19,165 nucleotides of DNA from Ruminococcaceae bacterium UBA5905 (lineage in GTDB: Bacteria; Bacillota; Clostridia; Oscillospirales; Acutalibacteraceae), in NCBI GenBank assembly GCA_002431285.1, contig DJEF01000049.1, positions 1-19,165 of the forward strand, given 5' to 3'. This document shows, piece after piece, positions 13,913-19,165 of the stretch. Under the pieces are notes generated by a model, which was not told where the DNA came from, searched no databases, and was given only the letters and a program-made list of their open reading frames with translations. The number at the start of each line of letters is the position of its first letter. Position 1 is the first letter of the stretch. The position numbers and the translations under genes are program-made.

Positions 13913-16387
13913 TCAGGAGCGGCTGACCGCCGGGGCTTTCTCGCAGCAGACGGATTCTCCGTGCAGGGACACGGTGATGGTGTCCCCCGGCCGGTATGCC
14001 CCGGCTAGCAGCTGCTCCGCCAGCGGATCGTCCAGCAGCTGCCGCAGCTGCCGCCGCAGAGGGCGGGCGCCGTATACCGGGTCATAGCCCGCCTGCGCCA
14101 CCCGTTTTGCCACCGCCGGGTCGATCACGCAGCCGTATCCCAGACCCTCCACCCGGCGGCGCAGCTCGTCAAGCATCCGGGCGGCGATCTGCTCCACCTC
14201 GTCGGGGGTCAGCGGGCGGAAAACGATCACCTCATCCACCCGGTTGAGAAACTCCGGACGGAACTGCTTTTTCAGCTCTCCCATAGCGGCCGCCCGCAGA
14301 TTCCGGTTCTGCCCGGCGGCGTCCCCGGCGGAAAAGCCCAGCCGGTTCTCTCCGGCAATCTGGCGGGCGCCCACATTGGAGGTCATGACGATCAGCGTGT
14401 GGCGGAAATCCACCCGCCGCCCCTGTCCGTCGGTCAGCTGCCCCTCCTCCAGAATTTGCAGCAGCAGATTGCTCACCTCCGGGTGAGCTTTTTCGATTTC
14501 ATCAAATACCACCACCGAATAGGGATGGCGGCGCACCCGCTCGGTGAGCTGGCCGCCCTCCTCATACCCTACATAACCGGGCGGCGCGCCCATGAGCCGG
14601 GAGACGGTGTATTTTTCCATATATTCCGACATATCCAGCCGGATGAGGGCTTTTTCATCCCCGAACAGGGCCTGCGCCAGCGCCCGGCACAGTTCGGTCT
14701 TGCCCACGCCCGTGGGGCCAAGGAAAATAAACGACCCGGCAGGGCGGCGCTCATCCTGCAAGCCTACCCGGCTGCGGCGCACCGCCCGCGCCACCGCCGC
14801 CACCGCCTCCGGCTGCCCCACCATGCGGCGATGCAGCACCGCCTCCAGCTGCTGCAGGCGGGCGGATTCCTCCCGGCTGAGCTGCTCCACAGGGATGCCC
14901 GTCCACTCCGCCACGATATGCGCTACATCCGCCGCCGTCACCGGCTGTCCGCCCGCCTCCGGCCGCCACCCCTCCGGCTCCTGACCCAGCTGCACGGTGC
15001 GCTCCCGCACCTGTCGGCGCAGCTGGGCGGCGCGCTGAAAATCCTGCTCGTGTACGGCGGCGTGCAGCTCCTCCGACAGCCGCACCGTCTCGTCGTCCTC
15101 CGGCCGCCCCGGTGCCATCCGCCCGGCCACGGCAGCCGCCCGCAGACGTACCCGGGAGGCCGCTTCATCCATCAGATCCACCGCCTTATCCGGCAGATAG
15201 CGATCGGGAATATACCGCACCGACAGCCGCACCGCCGCCGTCAGCGCCTCGTCGGTGATGCGTACCCGGTGATGGGCCTCGTACCGCTCCCGCAGCCCCC
15301 GCAGAATTTCCTGCGCCTGCTCCGGGGTGGGTTCCTCCACCGTTACCAGCTGAAACCGCCGCTCCAGCGCCGCATCCTTTTCCACGTGGCGGCGGTATTC
15401 GGTCACGGTGGTGGCGCCGATGAGCTGCAGCTCTCCCCGCGCCAGCCGGGGCTTCAGAATGTTGGCGGCATCCACCGCCCCCTCGGCCGCGCCGGTGCCG
15501 ATGAGATTGTGCATCTCATCCACAAACAGCAGCACATCCCCCGCCTTTTCCACCTCGGTGAGAGCGGTGCGCACCCGCTCCTCAAAATCACCCCGATACT
15601 TGGTGCCCGCCACCATGCCGGTCAGGTCGAGGGTGATGAGCCGCTTGCCCCGCAGCGCCTGCGGCACATCCTCCGCCGCAATGCGCTGCGCCAGGCCCTC
15701 CGCCACCGCCGTCTTACCCACCCCCGGTTCCCCGATCAGGCAGGGATTGTTCTTCGTGCGGCGACACAGGATCTGGATCACCCGGCCGATCTCCTCCTCC
15801 CGGCCGATGACCGGGTCCAGCTGCCCCGCCCGGGCCATGGCCGTGAGATCCCGCCCGAATTGCTCCAGCGTAGGGGTGCGGACGCGCCCCGGACGGCTGT
15901 CGCCGCCTGTCTGCGCGCCGCTGCCCAGCACGCCGCCGGTTCCCGGCGGCATCCCCGCCGCCCGGGCGATATCCGTCAGCAGCTCCGCCGGCCGGCCGCC
16001 CAGCAGCAGCAAAAGCCGCACTGCCACGCTGGTGTCGTCCCGCAGGATCGCCGCCAGAATATGCTCCGTGCCCGCCAGCCGCTGACGGGTCAGCGCCGCC
16101 TCGGTCAGCGCCAGCTCCATGGCGGCTTTGGCGCGGGGGGTCAGATCGTCCGGGGTCAATGGGCTGTACATCCCGCCGCCTTCGCTCTGGGTCAGCTTTT
16201 CTCCATACCGCAGAGCGGTGATGCCCCGGGCATTCAGCACCACCGCCGCCACACCGCTGCCCTCCCGCAGCAGCCCCAGCACCAGATGCTCCGTGCCGAT
16301 ATAGGTGTGCCCCATATCCCGCGCCGCCTCGATCGCCAGATTCAGCGCCGTATTGGCTTTGTCCGTGAACCGCTTGAACCGATACAT
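13913..16387 (-). CDS. clpC: ATP-dependent Clp protease ATP-binding subunit ClpC
   Basis: An 824-aa Hsp100 unfoldase with the ClpC layout. Two Clp-N repeats fill residues ~1-140. The first AAA+ domain has Walker A GEPGVGKT (~218-225) and Walker [11 protein letters not shown] middle domain carries a UVR-like motif ([15 protein letters not shown], ~440-455). The second AAA+ domain has GPTGVGKT (~555) and [10 protein letters not shown]. The RLGFSAG loop after the second Walker B supplies the LGF tripeptide that docks on ClpP. All catalytic motifs are intact. AAAGGAGG (16404-16397) lies 9 bases before this ATG; a TTG one codon upstream is a possible alternative start. No ctsR, mcsA or mcsB neighbours and no CtsR or CIRCE-type operator were seen, unlike the classical Firmicutes clpC operon. 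It lies about 60 bases downstream of the bile salt hydrolase-like gene and may share its transcript. Confidence 0.93.
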   Translation of the reverse strand: MYRFKRFTDKANTALNLAIEAARDMGHTYIGTEHLVLGLLREGSGVAAVVLNARGITALRYGEKLTQSEGGGMYSPLTPDDLTPRAKAAMELALTEAALTRQRLAGTEHILAAILRDDTSVAVRLLLLLGGRPAELLTDIARAAGMPPGTGGVLGSGAQTGGDSRPGRVRTPTLEQFGRDLTAMARAGQLDPVIGREEEIGRVIQILCRRTKNNPCLIGEPGVGKTAVAEGLAQRIAAEDVPQALRGKRLITLDLTGMVAGTKYRGDFEERVRTALTEVEKAGDVLLFVDEMHNLIGTGAAEGAVDAANILKPRLARGELQLIGATTVTEYRRHVEKDAALERRFQLVTVEEPTPEQAQEILRGLRERYEAHHRVRITDEALTAAVRLSVRYIPDRYLPDKAVDLMDEAASRVRLRAAAVAGRMAPGRPEDDETVRLSEELHAAVHEQDFQRAAQLRRQVRERTVQLGQEPEGWRPEAGGQPVTAADVAHIVAEWTGIPVEQLSREESARLQQLEAVLHRRMVGQPEAVAAVARAVRRSRVGLQDERRPAGSFIFLGPTGVGKTELCRALAQALFGDEKALIRLDMSEYMEKYTVSRLMGAPPGYVGYEEGGQLTERVRRHPYSVVVFDEIEKAHPEVSNLLLQILEEGQLTDGQGRRVDFRHTLIVMTSNVGARQIAGENRLGFSAGDAAGQNRNLRAAAMGELKKQFRPEFLNRVDEVIVFRPLTPDEVEQIAARMLDELRRRVEGLGYGCVIDPAVAKRVAQAGYDPVYGARPLRRQLRQLLDDPLAEQLLAGAYRPGDTITVSLHGESVCCEKAPAVSRS

Positions 16388-16448
16388 CAAGCCCCGCCTC
16401 CTTTGCGTTTCATTTAGAATATAGGCAGGGGCGGCAGGTTTTATACCA

Positions 16449-17411
16449 TCAATTCAGCTGCCGCACACCGGGCGGCTGGTCGATGGGAAAGGCGGTCAGC
16501 TCCCGCCCCTCCAGCGGCGCGTGATGCAGGTGCGCCACCGAAAGCTGCCGGTTCGCATAGGTGGTCACATAATAGCTGCCCCGGGTGGCGTTGCACCCGG
16601 CGGTATAGCGGGTATACTCCTGGGCCCCGTCCGGCAGACGGCAGCACCCCCGAGGCTGCGCCACCGCCCCCAGAATATGAAACAGCTGATGGATGCTGTC
16701 GTTCTCCCCGCCGCCGCAGACGGAATGGGCCCGCACGAACGCCGCCCGCACGAACCGGGAGCGGGAGGACAGATCCCCCGGCAGCCCCAGCGCCCCCATG
16801 CCCCGGCTGTACGGAGCCAGCTTCATCTGCGGGGCAAAGCGATTCACCGGCTCCTCCGGGGAGAGGGACAGATAGTCGTTGAGGGCGAACAGCTGCCGGG
16901 GCAGAGGCGGCTCATTGGTCAGCACCCCCGCCGGATTGTCCGTCACCCGCAGTCCCGTGGCCAGCGGCTCCACCGCCACGCATTCCCGCTCATCCGCCAG
17001 CATCCAGTGGAGCGGCGCGGCGGGCAGCTCCGGGGAAAAGGGGGTGTCCGTCAGTCGAATACGCCTCAGCAGCCCGCAGGCCTCCCGCACGGTGGCGCAC
17101 TGCCCCAGCACCCGGGCAATGAGCTGATAGGAGGGCACATTATCCTCCCCGGGGCGCTCTTTCTGATACACGGCGCTTTGGGCAAACCGCAGCCCCGCCA
17201 TGCACAGCCCCCGCTCATTGACCCCGTCGTAATACAACGGATACCCCTGCTGCAGATGCGCCACGCCGACGAGGGCATAGTGCTCCGTCGCGGAATTCCA
17301 CAGCGGAAACCGCCGGGGTGTAATGACCACATATTCTCCGTAGCCCCGCTCCAGATCCAGATTGCGCCCGAAATAAAAATCCTCCGTCCGCAAGGTCACT
17401 GCCGTACACAT
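16449..17411 (-). CDS. Choloylglycine hydrolase family protein (bile salt hydrolase/penicillin V acylase-like)
   Basis: A 320-aa Ntn hydrolase of normal family length. The start at 17411 gives Met-Cys, so the nucleophile Cys2 is exposed after Met removal; AGGAGG (17424-17419) is 7 bases upstream. Expected active-site residues are Arg16 and Asp19 (in FGRNLD), Asn166 (in GVLTNEP) and Arg219 (in SSRSRFVRAAF). LHWM (134-137) and YT..C..TRGSYYVTTY near the end are also family-like. It probably cleaves the amide of conjugated bile salts or a related N-acyl amide, in the cytoplasm. Oddity: the substrate-site position that is Asn82 in bile salt hydrolases (AGLNF) or Tyr in penicillin V acylases is Arg75 here (AGLRF), so substrate is uncertain. 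There is no signal peptide. It is divergent from a DUF1003 gene and lies upstream of clpC. Confidence 0.9.
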   Translation of the reverse strand: MCTAVTLRTEDFYFGRNLDLERGYGEYVVITPRRFPLWNSATEHYALVGVAHLQQGYPLYYDGVNERGLCMAGLRFAQSAVYQKERPGEDNVPSYQLIARVLGQCATVREACGLLRRIRLTDTPFSPELPAAPLHWMLADERECVAVEPLATGLRVTDNPAGVLTNEPPLPRQLFALNDYLSLSPEEPVNRFAPQMKLAPYSRGMGALGLPGDLSSRSRFVRAAFVRAHSVCGGGENDSIHQLFHILGAVAQPRGCCRLPDGAQEYTRYTAGCNATRGSYYVTTYANRQLSVAHLHHAPLEGRELTAFPIDQPPGVRQLN

Positions 17412-17452
17412 ACGCATTCCTCCTGTCGGCATCAGTATTCCCCGGACGGAGG

Positions 17453-17481
17453 TTGTCATACGCCGCCGGTTGTGGTATACT
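17453..17481 (+). promoter_or_regulatory. Promoter of the DUF1003 gene
   Basis: TTGTCA (17453-17458), a 17-base spacer and TATACT (17476-17481). It sits in the 103-base divergent gap to the bile salt hydrolase gene. For that gene only a minus-strand -10-like AATACT (17439-17434) is visible. Confidence 0.82.
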
Positions 17482-17514
17482 GAAGGCACAAATTGAAACA
17501 CAGGAGCGATCACT

Positions 17515-18021
17515 ATGAAACACGAGACCGAACGCCAACGCATCATCCGGGAGCTGCTCCACGGCACCGACGAGGAATTCACCGACGAGGAGTTAATCCA
17601 CCAGCTGATCGCCACCAAGGTGACGGAAAACGCCGACCGCCGGGAGAAGCTGTCCTTCGGCCAGCGGGCATCGGATGCGGTGGCAAAATTCGCCGGCAGC
17701 TGGGCGTTTATTTTCAGCTTTATCGCCATTATGGTGCTGTGGATGCTGCTGAATGTGCTCATGGCGGACAAAGCGTTTGACGCCTATCCGTTTATTCTGC
17801 TCAATCTGGTGCTGTCCTGCATCGCCGCCGTGCAGGCGCCGCTCATTATGATGAGCCAGAACCGCCAGGAGGCCAAGGACCGGGAGCGGGCCGAGAACGA
17901 TTATAAGGTCAATCTGAAAAGCGAACTGATCGTAGACGACCTGCACAAAAAGCTGGATCGGGTGCTGGAGAACCAGAAGGAGCTGCGCCACCGGCTGGAG
18001 CAGCTGGAAAAGCGCCCCTGA
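17515..18021 (+). CDS. DUF1003 domain membrane protein
   Basis: A 168-aa protein matching the DUF1003 pattern. A charged N-terminal region (1-50) is followed by GSWAFIFSF opening a membrane helix (62-83), then AYPFILLNLVLSC opening a second (91-112), then the hallmark QAPLIMMSQNRQ and a charged ENDYKVNLKSE segment. The C-terminus (138-166) is a Leu/Glu/Lys-rich likely coiled coil. Both ends should face the cytoplasm. The molecular function of the family is not established. AGGAG lies 8 bases before the ATG. It is a single-gene unit with its own promoter and terminator. Confidence 0.92.
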   Translation: MKHETERQRIIRELLHGTDEEFTDEELIHQLIATKVTENADRREKLSFGQRASDAVAKFAGSWAFIFSFIAIMVLWMLLNVLMADKAFDAYPFILLNLVLSCIAAVQAPLIMMSQNRQEAKDRERAENDYKVNLKSELIVDDLHKKLDRVLENQKELRHRLEQLEKRP

Positions 18022-18043
18022 GGACGGGGCAAAAAAACAAGCC

Positions 18044-18089
18044 CGGAGAGACGGTTTCATCCGTCTCTCCGAGCTGCTGTTTCTTTGTG
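18044..18089. terminator. Bidirectional terminator between convergent genes
   Basis: A perfect 11-bp stem CGGAGAGACGG/CCGTCTCTCCG (18044-18054, 18061-18071), extended by AGC/GCT. On the plus strand GTTTCTTTG follows. On the minus strand it is followed by CTTGTTTTTTTG, a strong T-run, so it serves both the DUF1003 gene and the cytidylate kinase-like gene. Confidence 0.85.
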
Positions 18090-18112
18090 GATAACGTTCG
18101 CTTTTCGGACTC

Positions 18113-18136
18113 CCGACAGCTGTCTCCGGCTGTCGG
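18113..18136 (-). terminator. Second hairpin after the cytidylate kinase-like gene
   Basis: CCGACAGC (18113-18120) pairs with GCTGTCGG (18129-18136). It lies 19 bases after the minus-strand stop. No T-run adjoins it; it probably assists the stronger terminator further on. Confidence 0.45.
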
Positions 18137-18155
18137 AGATACCGCCCCCGGACGT

Positions 18156-18779
18156 TTAATCGGGGAACCGCTGGTTGGCGTAGTAGGCGATGGTGTCCAC
18201 CGTCTGGTCAATGCCGGTCTTGAGGCTGTCGATGACCAGATCGTAGCTTTCGATGCTGCCCCAGCGGGTGTCGGCGTAGAAATTGTGATAGCTGGCGCGG
18301 CGCTTATCCGTGCGCACGATCTCGTCCGCCGCCTTTTTCTCCGTGGTGCCGGGATGCCGCGCCAGCGCACGGGCCACCCGGCTCTTGATATCCGCCCGGA
18401 TGAATACGTTGATAACCTGCTCCCGCTTTGCCAGCGCATAATCGGCGCAGCGCCCGATGATTACGCAGCTCTCGCCCTTGTCCGCCAGCTTCTGGATGGT
18501 GTCGAACTGCGCCAGAAAAATTTTCTGGTGGATGGGAATGTCGTATTGCCCCATGGCGATGCCGTAATTCCCCAGCGACAGCGAATACAGCAGACTGCTG
18601 GTGGGCACCTCGTCGTACAGCTCAAAATTCTCCGGGGCCAGTCCGCTTTCCTCCGCGGCCAGCTTCAGCAGCTCCTTATCATACACCGGAATGCCCAGCT
18701 TCTCCGCCAGCTTTTTGCCGATCTCGTGGCCGCCGCTGCCGCTCTGCCGTCCGATGGTAATGATGGTTCCGTTTTTCAT
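18156..18779 (-). CDS. Cytidylate kinase-like family protein
   Basis: A 207-aa P-loop kinase of the cytidylate kinase-like group. The phosphate-binding loop GRQSGSGG lies at 10-17 and PVYDKELL (31-38) follows as in Cmk relatives. IIGRCADYAL (106-115) and VARALARHP (134-142) give the arginine-bearing core and lid regions. Canonical Cmk phosphorylates CMP/dCMP, but this sub-family is more divergent and its substrate is not established. AAGGAGGAG lies 7-8 bases before the ATG. It has its own promoter and is divergent from pfkA. It could be called cmk only with reserve. Confidence 0.88.
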   Translation of the reverse strand: MKNGTIITIGRQSGSGGHEIGKKLAEKLGIPVYDKELLKLAAEESGLAPENFELYDEVPTSSLLYSLSLGNYGIAMGQYDIPIHQKIFLAQFDTIQKLADKGESCVIIGRCADYALAKREQVINVFIRADIKSRVARALARHPGTTEKKAADEIVRTDKRRASYHNFYADTRWGSIESYDLVIDSLKTGIDQTVDTIAYYANQRFPD

Positions 18780-18825
18780 GGTATGTCTCCTCCTTACTCG
18801 GTATCAACCCGATGTTTCCTATATA

Positions 18826-18854
18826 ACTATACCAAATTTATGCGCATTTGTACA
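18826..18854 (-). promoter_or_regulatory. Promoter of the cytidylate kinase-like gene
   Basis: On the minus strand, TATAGT (18831-18826) has TGTACA (18854-18849) upstream with a 17-base spacer. The start would lie about 40 bases before the ATG, ahead of the AAGGAGGAG site. Confidence 0.7.
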
Positions 18855-18950
18855 GGGGTATTTTATAAAATTCGGACATGATTTTGATTTTTGTGAAAAA
18901 CGGCAAACCGCTGATGCAACAAATATCCATTTTGCCGGAATAAAAATCCA

Positions 18951-18979
18951 TTGTCAACGCCCCGACAACGGGATACAAT
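18951..18979 (+). promoter_or_regulatory. Promoter of pfkA
   Basis: TTGTCA (18951-18956), a 17-base spacer, and TACAAT (18974-18979). It leaves a leader of about 138 bases before the ATG. Confidence 0.82.
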
Positions 18980-18985
18980 ACCATT

Positions 18986-19124
18986 GGCAGTATAGGATCT
19001 GCGCCCGGCGAAAGACGCCCCGATCTGCCCGCGGACGGCATTTTGGGGGTTCTTTTGCGCTTTTTCGATGCAGGCGGGCGACAGTCCCTGACAATAAATA
19101 CACAAGACAAAGGAGCAATGCACC
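18986..19124 (+). other. 5' leader of pfkA
   Basis: About 138 bases of untranslated leader. A small hairpin GGCG-AAAGA-CGCC lies at 19007-19019, GATCTGC occurs twice (about 18996 and 19022), and a T-rich stretch lies near 19050-19066. AAAGGAG (19109-19115) is 9 bases before the ATG. No riboswitch class is recognised. Confidence 0.45.
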
Positions 19125-19165
19125 ATGAAGAAGATTGCTGTGCTGACCAGCGGCGGCGACGCCCC
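19125..19165 (+). CDS. pfkA: 6-phosphofructokinase, N-terminal start (partial)
   Basis: Thirteen codons read MKKIAVLTSGGDA, with Pro most likely next, before the window ends. The LTSGGDAPG-type ATP-binding start is the hallmark of ATP-dependent phosphofructokinase A, which makes fructose 1,6-bisphosphate in glycolysis. A PPi-dependent homologue cannot be excluded from so few residues. The start is set by AAAGGAG 9 bases upstream; an out-of-frame ATG at 19118 is ignored. Confidence 0.88.
   Translation, partial: MKKIAVLTSGGDA

Noticed and set aside
14399..16417. Long plus-strand open frame opposite clpC (about 670 codons)
   Set aside because: It is antisense to a complete ClpC, has His/Arg/Pro/Gln-rich composition with no family motif, and arises from high GC at third positions.
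17412..17771. Upstream extension of the bile salt hydrolase frame
   Set aside because: The enzyme needs Cys at position 2 as N-terminal nucleophile; the extension overlaps the divergent DUF1003 gene, and AGGAGG points to 17411.

Overview
The window looks like chromosomal sequence from a high-GC, strictly anaerobic Clostridia gut bacterium, probably Oscillospirales/Ruminococcaceae-like (inference). The reasons are strong AGGAGG ribosome-binding sites, sigma-A type promoters, a ClpC with a UVR motif, a Re-type citrate synthase (known from anaerobes) and a bile salt hydrolase-family enzyme. Genes are on both strands in short units separated by hairpin terminators. No tRNA, rRNA, CRISPR array, insertion sequence or phage gene is visible.

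Layout: (1) 1-147, the 3' end of pstB. (2) 464-2513, a two-gene unit with its own promoter: a sugar isomerase/epimerase-like TIM barrel and a Gfo/Idh/MocA oxidoreductase, closed by a 14-bp perfect terminator. (3) 2745-5972, minus strand, a large SWIM-SNF2 helicase. (4) 6037-6579, a long GC-rich gap with no convincing gene. (5) 6580-11901, a four-gene operon: Re-citrate synthase, a GntR/FCD regulator, aconitase and isocitrate dehydrogenase. Together they would take oxaloacetate plus acetyl-CoA to 2-oxoglutarate, the oxidative half of a branched TCA cycle that feeds glutamate synthesis. A near-perfect 24-bp palindrome overlaps the -10 box and is the likely operator of the GntR protein. (6) 11979-12716, a divergent pair of a small membrane protein and a 50-aa ribbon-helix-helix protein with a TTG start. 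(7) 12924-13442, a GNAT acetyltransferase. (8) 13913-17411, minus strand: clpC downstream of a bile salt hydrolase-like Ntn hydrolase. (9) 17515-18021, a DUF1003 membrane protein. (10) 18156-18779, minus strand, a cytidylate kinase-like protein. (11) 19125 to the end, the start of pfkA behind its own promoter.

The most unusual signal is inside the citrate operon. Arginine codon use changes abruptly in mid-gene: the first 220 codons of the citrate synthase use 13 CGG and no CGC, while the rest of that gene, the whole regulator and the first ~120 codons of aconitase use about 35 CGC and 3 CGG. It then returns to mixed or CGG-rich use. This suggests that about 1.8 kb was replaced by homologous recombination from another species, or else that the assembly is chimeric. 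I found no clear new multi-gene system. The other points of interest are an Arg at the substrate-site Asn/Tyr position of the bile salt hydrolase relative, and the small RHH/membrane-protein module.
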